This document shows, piece by piece, positions 46,950 to 57,927 of a DNA stretch of 64,000 nt; the stretch's first letter is position 1; every line of letters begins with the position of its first letter. The notes under the pieces were generated by a model. The model did not search any database. It was not told the origin of the DNA and saw nothing but the letters and a program-made list of their open reading frames with translations. Where the stretch lies: NCBI GenBank assembly GCA_964016875.1, contig OZ024734.1, positions 51,876,622-51,940,621 of the forward strand, written 5' to 3'. The stretch is from Fallopia convolvulus (lineage: Eukaryota; Streptophyta; Magnoliopsida; Caryophyllales; Polygonaceae). The position numbers were made by a program, and so were the translations under genes.

Positions 46950-49900
46950 GTAGTAAGGGATTGGCAAAATATCCCTTCAGCTCTTGGAAAGCGGCTTCGT
47001 GTTTTTTCGTCCACTGAAATTTCTTGTTCTTCTTTAGTACTTCGTAGAATAGTCGACATTTATCTGAGGATTTGGAGATAAACCGATTTAGTGCAGCTAT
47101 CATGCCGGTCAGCTTTTGCACGTCTTTCACGCTTCGAGGGGATTTCAGGGAAGCAATTGCCCGAACTTGGTCGGTGCTGGCTTCAATCCCCCACTTGGTT
47201 ACCACATGCCCCAAGAAAGTCCCAGATTGTACCCCAAAGATGCACTTCTGGAGATTCAGCTTCATGTTGTATTTTTCGAGGATTTTGAACGTTTCCTCCA
47301 GATGCCCCTATGCAGGGAGGCACTTGTGCTTTTCACCACCATATCGTCGATATACACCTCCATTGTCTTGCCAATATGGTCGCGAAACATCCTGTTGACT
47401 AACCGTTGGTAAGTGGCCCCGACGTTTCTCAAACCGAAGGGCATTACACGGTAGCAATACGTTCCCTGCCCTGTGATGAAGGAGGTTTTCTCTTGATCTT
47501 CTGGTTCCATCTGGATCTGATGATAACCGCTGAATGCATCCATGAAGGTGAGGAGTTCGTGACCCGCGGTTGCATCCACCATTGTATCTATTTGGGGAAG
47601 AGGGAAGGAGTCCTTAGGGCAAACTTTGTTGAGATCGGTGAAGTCCACGCAAACCCTCCACTTCCCGTTTTTCTTGGGCACCACGACTACGTTGGCTAGC
47701 CAATCGGGGTACTTCACTTCTCTGATCTTCCCGGTATCTAGCAATTTTTTGACCTCTTCATCGATCGCCTGTATTCGCTCTGGGGCGAACCTTCGTCTTT
47801 TTTGCTTGACTGGGGGATGCTCGGGATCTACGTTGAGTTTGTGTGTAATGATGGAAGGGTCTATTCCAGTCATGTCTTCGTGACTCCACGCGAAACAGCT
47901 CTTGTGATTTTTCAGGAAATGTATCAACTCTTCTCTGACTGATGGTTCTAAATTTTCTCCGATCTTGACGACCTTCCCCTCCTCTAGGGTCACCTCCTCC
48001 GCTTTTTCTCCATCTTCAGTTCGCGCCGGCGGAGGGGTGACGTCCTGTAATTGCTATGCTTCAGGTCTCAGGGTGGTTGGCTTGAGGGCTTCCTTGTAAC
48101 ACTCCCTAGCCAACCTCTGATCCCCGCGAATTTCGTCTCTTCCCCATGGTGTTGGAAACTTTACCGTTTGGTGGTAGGTGGAAGCTACGGCTTTCATGTC
48201 GTGTAACCATGGTCGTCCCAAGATTACGTTGTAGCATGAAGGGCAGTCCATCACGAGGAAATTGACTTGCATATTTATGCCTCTGGCGAAGGTCGGGATG
48301 GCGATGTCGCCCACAGTGTGCTTGACCTCGCCGCTGAATCCTACTGAAGGCACCGGGTGTTTATGAATGTCGTTTTCGGACAAACCCATCTCCTTCAGGG
48401 CGGTTAGGGTCATGAGGTTCGTGGAGCTTCCTGTATCAATCAGTACCCTTTTCATCAACACGTTTCCTATATGTAAGGATATTACAAGACCATCGTGATG
48501 CGGTTCGGAGGTGTTTCCTGCATCGGTGTCGTCAAACACGATGACTTGCCCTGGAGATTCTCTGGCACGGTATCTTGACGACTGGGGTCGATTGAGGCTG
48601 CTTTCTCTTGTATGGCGCTTCACTGCTGAGTACGATAATCCACAAATGCTTGATCCTCCGGATATCACGTTGACCACCCTTTCAGGCGTTGGAGGATTTT
48701 TGCCTCTCTTGGTGCTCGGATTGAGGATTCTCCAGCAAATCTTTGGGTACTCAAGCATCTGGAGATATGTCTCGTATTCTTCCCTCCGCGACTAGGAAGA
48801 CCAATTCTTTTCGGAGCATCAGGCAGTCACGAGTCCAGTGTCCGTGATACTCGTGGTAGTCGCACCACTTGGACGTGTCTTTCCCTAGGCGAGGGGTTTT
48901 GTCTTTTCTTGGCCACCTCACGAGTTCCCCTTGTTTCGCAATGTTTCGGAGCAGTTTTTCCGTGGATATGTTGAGTTTGAAGGAGTCGAGTGAGGGGGCA
49001 TGGGTTCTCGTTCTCTGTCGTCCGTCCATCGTGTCTTGGCGACGTTAACCTGCCCTGAGGCAGGCCGCGAGTACGGATGGGCGCGACGGTCACTCCTTTG
49101 GTCTGCTGAACTTCGGCGGTTGTCGGCGGGTCCCCTCCTCTCAGTTTTCTCCTTCTCTGAAGACCTCTTTCTTAGGGACCTGTCTTCCTCTAGCCGGACG
49201 TGCGCCAAAGCCCTAGCTTGCACTTCCTCAAATATAGCACAAGGGTGTTTAGTTAGTTCCTTGTATAGGCCGCCATCGGGGGCGACCCCTTGCCTCCACT
49301 GCGGTCTTCACATCACAAGATGGGATGGAGATCTTTTCGCGATTAAAGCGATCTAGGAATTCTCTGGTAGTTTCTTGGTACCGTTGGCGGATCCGGTAGA
49401 GATCGCTGGATTACTTCTCAAATTTGCGGCTACTTGCGAATTGAGACCGGAAAGTGTCCGAGAGATTCGCGAAGGACCTAATGCTCCCACGTGGGAGGTT
49501 GATAAACCAAGTTAGGGTTGGCCCCGTTAAGGTTGTGCCGAATCCCTTGCACATCACCGCCTCTTTTGAGTGGGACGGGACCGCACTCGTCATCATCTTC
49601 TGTTTGTATACAACCACGTGCTCGTTAGGGTTTGTAGTCCCGCTGTACGTGGGCATGCTAGGCACAGAGAACTTTTTTGGAATCTCTACTCGGGCGATTC
49701 GACAAGAAAACGGAGATTCGTCAAACCCGTCGAGTGCTTCGAACTCCAAAGGTTGTACGTGGGCATGCTAGGCACTGGGAACTAGTTGGTCAGCGAGGAC
49801 GCTTATTTGTTCGGTCACCTTCCTTCGGATGGCTGCGTCTAAATCGATTGGCTTGCGCCGTTCTCGATCTTCCCCATCGGTGCCATCATCTTCGATCCAG

Positions 49901-50433
49901 ACTTCTTGAGATGGAGCTCGACATTGGTTAGCCGCTGACCGGAGATTGTTTGGAGGATTATTGTCGTGGAAGACTTCCTCACGGCGGGTTCGGCCTATGG
50001 GCTTTGGAGTCGCGTCTCGTTGTGCGGGTGCCTTGTCTCGGGGGCCCGGGTCTGCACCCTTTTCGGAAGTTCCTTCTCCAGCGTTCAAATCTATCCTCCT
50101 CACTATCCCGTCGATGCGTCGGGCGACGCTGAGGGAACGGCGTCCCGTAGCCAGGACCTCGTACTGTTGTTTGAGTTGGCTATTTTCGGCAGTGAGGCGT
50201 TCTACATGAGCATCGTAGAAGCTTTTTTGATCGCTTAACACCTTTTGGAGAAACTCCATGCGTTGCCTGAGGTCCGTCATCTCCTCTTCTTGAGACCGAA
50301 CACCTTGGTTCTTAAGATCTTGATCGTCACCGGTGATCGGAGTTTTAGGGCTTTCTTTCCCGTTTCCAGACATCGTGTTCCTCGATCCGGAAGGAAGTAG
50401 AATGGTGATTCTTCTGATGGTTGTATCGATCAC
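46950..50433 (-). pseudogene. TE2 gag-pol fragments
   Basis: Minus-strand pieces: gag N-terminus (50433-49768, with a coiled coil, MEFLQKVLSDQKSFYDAHVE), gag core (49749-49411), CCHC-like/linker region (49223-48751, WCDYHEYHGHWTRDC), protease (48758-48054, LIDTGSSTNLM), RT (47993-47262, active-site YIDD present) and RT/RNase H start (47265 to 46950, FLGHVVTKWGIEAS). A frameshift near 47308 separates the last two, and stops separate gag segments. Not functional. Confidence 0.85.
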
Positions 50434-50452
50434 GGCCCCACGGTGGGCGCCA
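50434..50452 (-). other. Primer-binding site of TE2
   Basis: Immediately inside the LTR the minus strand reads TTTGGCGCCCACCGTGGGG, a typical plant gypsy tRNA-primer site starting TGGCGCC. The tRNA species was not assigned. Confidence 0.75.
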
Positions 50453-50455
50453 AAT

Positions 50456-50865
50456 TGTTTGAGCCAAAATTTACCAAAGGCAAAACTTTAACCTAAATCG
50501 GGCCTTGATCGAATAAACTGAGAAGAATATGAATGAAGATGTGTTCTTATTGATGTAGAAATCACAAGAATTTGTATGAATCAAGCGTCCCCTACCCCTA
50601 AGGGTTACATCGACTTATATAGCCCTATAGAGCATATTCTATCTTAATCAAAGATATAATCTTATCTCTAACTAACAAATCTTAGCTTACCTCTATCTTA
50701 TAATGGATACAATCCAGAGAAGAATCTATCTTGTAACAAACATATCTCGGGCCCTCTCTCATTCAACCGACTTAACCAATCCCGAAGATCTTCCGTAGCT
50801 CTAAATGCGTTGGAGATTTCTTGACTATGAGTTGACGCTTCCTCGCCAAAAATCTGGGTCTAACA
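50456..50865 (-). repeat. 5' LTR of TE2
   Basis: The minus strand begins TGTTAGACCCAGATTTTTGG and ends GGCTCAAACA: canonical TG...CA, 410 bp, followed by the primer-binding site. The outer edge meets GGGTGCTAG of the S2 segment exactly. Confidence 0.85.
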
Positions 50866-51086
50866 GGGTGCTAGCTTTGGATCATCTTATCCCGAAGGCA
50901 AATGCCAATTAGTGTAGTTTGACAATATAGGATTTCGATTTGATAGGTTTATACAAATTTCGTCAGTAAAATGTATAAATTGTATCATAAATGAGTAAAC
51001 CCCTATTTAAAAATACTAAAAATAAAAATTACATTTTGATATGGGAAAGAATCTGACCATTGATTTTTTTTAACAATTAAAATCTT
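50866..51086. repeat. MAPK promoter duplication, right copy, first part (S2)
   Basis: Matches 45856-46100 with small differences. Interrupted at AAAATCTT by a MULE; resumes at 53837. Confidence 0.88.
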
Positions 51087-51599
51087 GGACGAAAGGGGTA
51101 TGTAGCCCTTGCGGGCTACATTATGGGGCGGGAGGCCTCCCACAAAAATAAATGTGGTTTGAGGCCGTTTTTCCCGTTTTGCCCCCGTTCCATTAATTCC
51201 TTTGAATTCCCATTAATTACAAAAATCCAAACGCGTCCCCCCGTGCCATTGAGCTTCTTCATCCCAAGAAAAAACGGCGCTGGCATGGTGGGCGATTTTC
51301 GCTGCTCCCTCGCCATCGTTCGCCAGCAACGTCGGTGCGAAAAACGAAGCCGTCACACCACCGACAAGCATTAGCCGACGACGCCGACGGGACCTCGCTC
51401 GGCAAATCCAAGCATTTGCGACGGAGATAGAAGATTTCGAACGAGAAAGTACCACGACCTAGTTTGGAAGATTTCACAGCCGATTTCTGCGCAAAACAGG
51501 TATATGAACTCGAAAACATTAGACCATCGGTATGAGGATTGGTTGTGTTGTAATGGAAACACAAACGCAAATCCATGAGTTTGGCTGTGTTGGAATGGA

Positions 51600-52245
51600 A
51601 ACACGTATGACATGGTTTTTCTGGTGACATGTGGACGTTGATGAACATTGTGAATGTGTATGGAGTGCTGACAATTCTATGCTGAAAAATCCATACGTAA
51701 AAGTGTAACCGTATGACAAGGTTTGTGTGTGACAACAATTAACGAGAATAACGTAACGTATGACAGTTTGTTCTCTGTGTGACACGTTTGTTTACACTTA
51801 AAAGTGGATGAAATGAATGATGACACTTGTTTCAGTGTGTGACACCTTTGTTTTCACGCATATGGGTTTATGTGGTGACAGGATAAAAAATTTGAATGTG
51901 GTGACATGAAATGACTGTTATTGTATGTGTGACAGGTTTGTTGTATTTTTTTGAAAAATGTGAGTGTGTTTACAGACCTGTCAACTTATGTTTCTGTGTG
52001 TTTTGTGAATTTTCGTATGACAATGTTCTACAATTTGTTAGATCACAGGCTTGTTGGTTTTTGTGTGACAGGCTTGTTTACCATTATGTGTGACAGGCTT
52101 GTTTTCCAGTATTTGTTAGATGACATGCTTGTTCTTCACATGTTTTCTGTTTCTCTTAGATGACATGCATTGTTTTGAATGAGTGACAACCTTGTTTGAG
52201 TTGATAGATGACATGATTGATTTTCAATGTGTGACAGGGTTGTAG
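51600..52245 (+). repeat. Left array of TGTATGACA/TGTGTGACAGG motifs
   Basis: About 15 irregularly spaced copies of (G)TGTGTGACAGG(C/T)TTGTT, GTATGACA or AGATGACATG on the plus strand, up to the transposase start. Spacing is about 25-60 bp. Confidence 0.75.
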
Positions 52246-52247
52246 AC

Positions 52248-52396
52248 ATGAAGATCCTCACTGTTTCGTATGGTGGAATGTGGACCTCTGAATGTGAGTA
52301 TGTAGGTGACATATCCTCCAAGGCCGTGTTACTAAAGGATAATATCAGCTTAGAGGAGTTGAAGAGCACAATCAACCAAAGGTGCAACATGCTGTC
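52248..52396 (+). pseudogene. MULE transposase N-terminal fragment
   Basis: The frame starts MKILTVSYGGMWTSECEYVG and continues LKDNISLEELKSTIN, the pattern that opens plant MuDR-family transposases. It breaks off near 52396, where the sequence runs into the reverse of the DUF1985-like fragment. Catalytic DDE and zinc-finger regions are absent. Confidence 0.7.
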
Positions 52397-52439
52397 ACCA
52401 GCCAAGAATATGATCTTGTCACTCCTAAGAAATCCAGCT

Positions 52440-52707
52440 TGTCCCCAATCTTAAAAATTGTACCAAAGCATCCAGAACATAAGGAATCCCATTGCTGTTG
52501 AGATACATTTTTCCTTATTGTTTTGAAGATAGAGAAATCTGAAAAAACATTGTATCTCCCCCTGAAACGATGACTCTCTGGGAAATAGTACTTCAATGAC
52601 TTCAAATGCTGCATGTCAAATTCAGCTGGAGGAACATATGGAACTAGCTGTGACATTATCACACCTGTCACCAAAAAAATGCAAACCAAACTTGTCCTTA
52701 AAATCAT
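52440..52707 (-). pseudogene. DUF1985/Ulp1-type fragment
   Basis: Minus-strand text with FRGRYNVFSDFSIFKTIRKN and QQQWDSLCSGCFGTIFKIGD resembles the N-terminal DUF1985 module that precedes Ulp1-like cysteine proteases in plant transposons. No protease His/Asp/Cys residues follow. Assignment is by remembered pattern only. Confidence 0.5.
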
Positions 52708-53250
52708 TCTAACAAGTTGTCATACAATCTCTAACAAACTGAAATACAATCTGTGACAGTTGTCATACAACTCAATTGCAATCACATGTCATACATAAAC
52801 ATGTCATACAACACAATTGTAATGACATGTCATACATATAACAACCTGTCATACAGTCACATGTCATACATAAACATGTCATACATATAACAAGCTGTCA
52901 TACAACACAATTGTAATCACATGTCATACATATAACAAGCTGTCATACAGTCACATGTCATACATAAACATGTCATACATAACCCTACTACACAACAATT
53001 GTCATACAACACAATTGTAATCTAGAAACCTGTCATACAATTGTGATACAAACAAAAGACATCCATATTCCTGTCATACAAAGGTTGTCATACACACCAA
53101 TAATCAACCAGAATCCTGTCATACAAACACTTGCATTACAAACACCTGTCATACACCATAATTGTCATCCTAACAGGTTGTTATCACTAACCCTGTCATT
53201 CCAATACTTGTCCTAACTTAAACCTGTCATTCCAAAACCTATCATACCAA
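52705..53250 (-). repeat. Right array of TGTCATACA motifs
   Basis: About 19 copies of TGTCATAC plus variants (TGTCATTCC, TGTCCTAAC), often as TGTCATACATAAACA or TGTCATACATATAAC. This is the reverse complement of the left-array motif, so the two arrays face each other around the coding fragments. Confidence 0.85.
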
Positions 53251-53836
53251 ATAACCACAATTTTCACACATGCATTCTCCACAGAGGGAACGAAAAAACA
53301 TTGTCCACACTGAACTACCACATGGTCATCACTTTCGAAAATGGCTAAATCATGCTTTTCAGGCAGTGAAAACGATTATGCACAAAACAAAGAACAAAAA
53401 ACCAAAAATTACTCCATTAAACCTAAATCAACACAAAGCAAGCACACACATTGCAAAACAAAGACGGAAGAAGCCTGAAAACCTAGATTCCACTGAGATT
53501 ACACACAGAAATTGCTCGGGTTCGAGGACTTACCGCGGGGAGGACGATGGAGGAGATGATAAAGCGAGGGAAGTGGTGGAACCAAAGCGAGAGAGCTGCG
53601 ACGGAAAAACAGCGGTGGAACGGCCGAAATTTGGTCGAATTCGGAGGCGGTTGAGGGCGGTTTCCGACTGGACCGAAAAAGAGCGAGAGAATAGAGAGAG
53701 ATAAGAGAGAGAAAGGAAAAAGTTGGAATGGGGTAAATTTAGGACTTTTATACGCGGAAAAAGGGACTAACTGCTACATTAAATTTAGCAGGGGGTTAGA
53801 GGCTCACTAAATGTGAAGTGGGCGCCCTCAAATCTT

Positions 53837-54633
53837 AGCAAATCTATGCATGAACATTATTTAAGATTTTAATCAATAATATACTTTTCAAACCCTCTCA
53901 AAAATAATAAATAAACCCTAAAAAACTAATCAGAAATTAAAAATACAAAAAAATTGATATAAAGGGAGACTGAATTAAATCTTATTCACGGTTAATCCTT
54001 TCGAATTTGCTTACAAAGTTGATTTACAACTTTAGTTGATCTTTTTTTTTTGTCTTGTTGATCCCATTTTTTTTTCGTATGCAAATAAATTAAAACACGG
54101 ATAAAGATATCCGATTAAAATTAGTAATGATTAAACGATTTTTTTAACCTATGCCCCAAGTACATAGATTAAGCTCCTAAAAAGAAAAATTATATATAAA
54201 TTTACACTTATTTGGGATTAATTGATTTTTTAAATTTTTTTTATTAATTTCCTAATAGGGTTTTAGTTTCCTTCATTAATATGTTAACCTATGCCCTAAT
54301 TAGAAAAACCGAAATCCTTTTTAACTCATGAATATCCATTTTTGTTGAAAGATAGATATTAGTAATCTTTTCAGATTTTATTAATGAATAATCATATCAG
54401 GGTTATAACAAAATCATTACTAACTAAGCATCAATTCAGTTAAAGTATACACTATGCAAGGCAAGTCGAAGTCGGTTACCACGTTTAGCCGTGGATCTCA
54501 AGCTAGCTATAAGATTATCTATATATACTAGTATATATTACAACGTACTACAAAATACAAATAGCGGAGGATCTCGATCAATTCTGATCACATTGCTCGA
54601 TCGCTTCGCTTCGCTACTTTACGGAGGAGATCG
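53837..54633. repeat. MAPK promoter duplication, right copy, second part (S2)
   Basis: Continues the match to S1 (46100-46921), here leading into the MAPK-like gene. Contains TATATATACTAGTATATATTA near 54518-54540 as a possible TATA region. Confidence 0.85.
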
Positions 54634-55847
54634 ATGACGATGGTTGTGGGTAACAAGGCCTTTGGCGATCATGCTCACCATCAATTATTCGGTGTGATCG
54701 GAGACCGGCTCGGACGCCTCGTCCGAGACCACCGCAAGACGACGGCCGAGAGGAAGCAGCATGCTTATCGGGTGGACGGCCTTCTCTTTGAAGTGGACGC
54801 CAAATACGTTCCCACCAAGGCTCTAGGCAAGGGCACGTTCGGCTTCGTCTGCTCTTGTCTCAACCGGGAAACCGGAGAGCAAGTCGCCGTCAAGAAGATC
54901 GGAGAAGCCCTGCGCAACCAGTTCAGCGCCGTGGCCACGCTCCGAGAGATGCAGATACTCCGGAAAACCCGACACGAGAACGTCATAGGCTTGAAAGACG
55001 TCATGGTCTCGTCCCCCTCCGAGGCGGGTTTCCGGGACGTCTATTTGGTCCAAGAACTCATGGATTATGACCTCGGCCACGTCATCGACAGCTCGGTGAC
55101 GGGGCTCTCGGAGAGACACTGTCGATATTTGTTGTTCCAGATTCTTCGCGGGGTCGAGTTTCTGCATTCGGTGAACGTGATCCACCGTGACTTGAAGCCG
55201 CAAAACCTCTTGGTGAACAAGAACTGGGACCTCAAGATCTCCGATTTCGGACACGCCCGCACCCTATACAAGGACGAGTCTGGGCCGAGGAACGTTAACA
55301 TTGGGACCACGTGGTACAACGCGCCCGAGATCCTAATGAGGCGTCGGGACTACGAGGATTCCGCGGACATGTGGTCGGTTGGGTGCATCTTTGCTGAGAT
55401 GCTAACGGGAAAGCCGATCTTCAACGGGGAAGACGACGTGGAGCAAGTCAAGCAGATTTTCGGCTTCCTTGGGAAGAAGACGGATCTTGGCTTCGTGGAG
55501 TGTTCGGAGACTAGGAAGCTTCTAGAAGAGTTGTCGTGCTCGTGCTTGTCGGATTCGGATTTTAGGAGATTGTATTAGGAGGTGGATCCAGTAGCGGTCG
55601 AATTGCTGGAGAGGATGCTTGTGCTGGACCCTAAGAAGAGGATATCTGCTAAAGAAGCGCTCGAGCACCCATACTTCTCGGAGATGTGTGTTCCATTGGT
55701 GGTGGATCCTGTTCGTTCGAGCGTGAGGTTGGAGGTCGACGAGAACCCCCGGATGGAGTGGATGAGGAGGTGGTGAGGGAGCTTATATGGGAGGAGGTCT
55801 TGCTGTATCATCCTCAACAACAAGAACAAGTTTACAGCCTTTTCTAG
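54634..55847 (+). pseudogene. MAP-kinase-like gene A, intronless, with nonsense and frameshift changes
   Basis: An intronless frame starts MTMVVGNKAFGDHAHH. Kinase motifs run in order: glycine loop GKGTFGFV, VAVKKIGE (catalytic Lys), MAPK-like LREMQILRKTRHENVIGLKD, HRDLKPQNLL, DFGHAR and DMWSVGCIFAEML. The closest pattern is plant MAPKs, but the activation loop lacks a TEY/TDY motif and WYRAPE reads WYNAPE. TAG at 55576-55578 ends the frame after 314 codons, whereas copy C has TGG (Trp) there. Two extra C residues near 55747 shift the frame near the end. If translated, the truncated product would lack the last part of the C-lobe. The high GC content and lack of introns suggest a retrocopy origin. 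The catalytic Lys, HRD and DFG are kept, so an ancestral activity without MAPKK control is possible. Confidence 0.82.
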
Positions 55848-57297
55848 CTAGCTACAAGTTTACAAACCATTGAACTTTCCGATTGAGTTGTGTAAATTAC
55901 TCTAGTTTTGAGTTGATAATTAGTTGAGTTTTTAGTACTGCTGGATGGAATTACAAAGAGTTTGTTAGTTTCATTTAGCACAAGTTAAGGTTAGTTTAGT
56001 TATGATGTTCGTTGTCTATAAAATGTAGATTTGACTATATTAATTAATTACTGGTAAAGTTCAATTCATGTGATCAGTAGTTCAGTTTAGAAATTTTCCA
56101 TCTATGGGTTGATGCTTTTTAGGAAAAATTCATCCAAACATAGCGTCAATCAATATGGGTTACTAATTAAGCATTCTTTATACACTCTATGCTCACATTG
56201 ACGTGATTTTTTGTGGCCTTTTGGTGAATGGAGAACAATTTATTGATTATTAACTAACCTCTTTAGGTTATATTTTAGACACATTTAATGGACAATAGAT
56301 TTCACGTATTTCAAGGATATCCTAATTAAGTAGAATAATTCCCCTTATGTAAAATGTTGGTAGAATCTTTGGTTGTTCATAGTGCGTAATTTTGGAACCT
56401 TTGCCTCCTTACTTTGAAGTTGAGTTCAAGGATATCCAAAGTTGGTTTTTTTAATCTTTAAACTGAGTTAAGCATCTCACAGATTGACTATACAACGCAA
56501 CTAATCCTATATTTTTTTCTGAATTGCATGCACATATATATTCTTTTGCCTCTTATAGCGCGCATGCAACGCAAACTGAAGTGTGTTGCAATAAAATCTC
56601 AGTGTATACATTGTGAAAAATGTTATTTCCATCATATCATTTGTTCACCTATATATATGTCATGCAAAACACAATAGAGTCTCGTTTTTAAAAACAAAAT
56701 AAAATAGTTTTATGTCCTAATGTTTTTAAAACAATTAATTAAAGAGTTCATTCATGATGATTCATGTACAATTTGAAAGAGTACAATATTCTTCAAGACT
56801 GTTATCTATAAATTTTCGTACATCACCTCGTCGTTTTCATGTCAAGTGATAACATTATTTTATTAAATAATTTCTTTAAGACTATTATCCTTAAAATATT
56901 TTAAGGCCTTCATTAGGATCGTAAATGAATCGGATTATTGGTGGGTGGAGTCACTTAAGATATAAAAAATCAATAAGTTTTAAAAAAAGTGTAAATAAGG
57001 GTGATATTCTTTTATAAAAATTTATTGTTAAAATTTTGATAAAATTTCTAAAAAAATTACAAAAAAATGTGGTAGATTAAAAAAGACACCAGTTTATTAA
57101 AAATATAATAAAATAAGGGGTAAATAAGGTAATTTATATTTTTTGTACTTTTTAAAGAACTATATAGAATATTCTAAGAATTATTAAATTGAATAAAAGT
57201 GCGATAAATCAATTAAAACTCACCTTTTATTTCTTATAATATTTTTCTAGATGTAGAAACATACTGTTTTTTAAGGGAAGGGAGAAATCATTTTCAG
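55848..57297. other. 3' flank of MAPK-like copy A and intergenic DNA
   Basis: The first 450 bp, including AAGTTAAGGTTAG and TTTTTTGTGGCCTTTTGGTG, are shared with the 3' flank of copy C. The rest to 57297 is AT-rich with no recognised gene. Confidence 0.6.
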
Positions 57298-57538
57298 GAT
57301 TTGGGAGGAGATGTTGCGGTATCATCCTCAAGAACAAGAACAAGTTCACATCCTTTTCTAGCTACAAGTTTATAAACCATTGAACTTTCCGATTGAGTTG
57401 TGTAAATCACTCTAGTTTTGAGTTGATTAGTTGAGTTTTTTTTTTTTTTTTGGTAGAAGTATTAGTGCTGGATAGGAGTAGCTGCAAAGAATCTGTTAGT
57501 TTCATTTAATAGCACAAGTTAAGGTTAGTTAATTATAA
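57298..57538 (+). pseudogene. MAPK-like 3' fragment B
   Basis: Encodes only the last about 20 residues of the MAPK-like protein (starting IWEEMLRYHPQ) plus 3' UTR (CAAGTTTATAAACCATTGAAC). It is more diverged than A is from C. It is cut at 57538 by the Copia LTR. Confidence 0.8.
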
Positions 57539-57720
57539 TGTTTTTATTGGATATTATTGGATATTTTTGATATTGTTTATATTTTTTTTGATATTCTGTA
57601 GCCTCTAGCTAGGATCTTGTATTATATTTTCCTAGTTTAGCTCCTTTGCTATGTACATATATACGTATTTCAGTAATGAGAAAATTATCGCTTGCCATTG
57701 CCAGCATACTCGATCTTTCA
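57539..57720 (+). repeat. 5' LTR of the Copia element
   Basis: 182 bp, TG...CA, with GATATT-rich start and TTGCCATTGCCAGCATACTC near its end. The left edge is placed by comparing the fragment-B 3' UTR with copies A and C. Confidence 0.75.
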
Positions 57721-57732
57721 TGGTATCAGAGC
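57721..57732 (+). other. Primer-binding site of the Copia element
   Basis: TGGTATCAGAGC directly follows the LTR; it is complementary to the 3' end of initiator methionine tRNA in plant Copia elements. Confidence 0.88.
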
Positions 57733-57927
57733 GATCTCGTTTTTTTCCGATCCTAAGACCTAATCAAGCCACCGGCCGCACCACCCTAACACTCGGCACC
57801 TTGCATTGTTGTTAGTTGCCGCCGAAAAGTTCACGAAAAAGAAGAGCCTTCCACCGGGATCAAGTCTACAGATGGATCCCGTCCACAAAATTCACCTTTC
57901 TACCTGCACCCCTCCGATCACCCGGGC

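Larger units (their letters stand above)
46949..50865 (-). mobile_element. Truncated Ty3/gypsy element with only its 5' LTR (TE2)
   Basis: On the minus strand: 5' LTR (50865-50456), primer-binding site, gag, protease, RT, then truncation inside pol at 46949. Everything downstream (RNase H, integrase, 3' LTR) is missing. The RT (CVDFTDLNKVCPKDSFPLP, MEVYIDDMVVKS) resembles the Tat-like clade of TE1 but is a different family. Confidence 0.9.
51087..53829. mobile_element. Non-TIR MULE relic carrying transposase and DUF1985/Ulp-like fragments
   Basis: S1 provides the empty site. The insert is flanked by AAATCTT on both sides (within 51079-51086 and at 53830-53836), compatible with a decayed 9-bp duplication. 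Its ends (GGACGAAAGGGGTATG and TGGGCGCCCTC) are not inverted repeats. It contains an N-terminal MULE transposase fragment on plus (52248-52396), a DUF1985-like fragment on minus (52440-52707) and two facing arrays of a TGTATGACA-type motif. In plants, non-TIR MULEs of the Kaonashi type carry Ulp1-like genes; I infer a relation. Confidence 0.65.

Noticed and set aside
53270..53704. 144-codon plus-strand frame near the right end of the MULE
   Set aside because: Lys/Arg/Glu-rich text without a domain, within the non-coding terminal part of the transposon.
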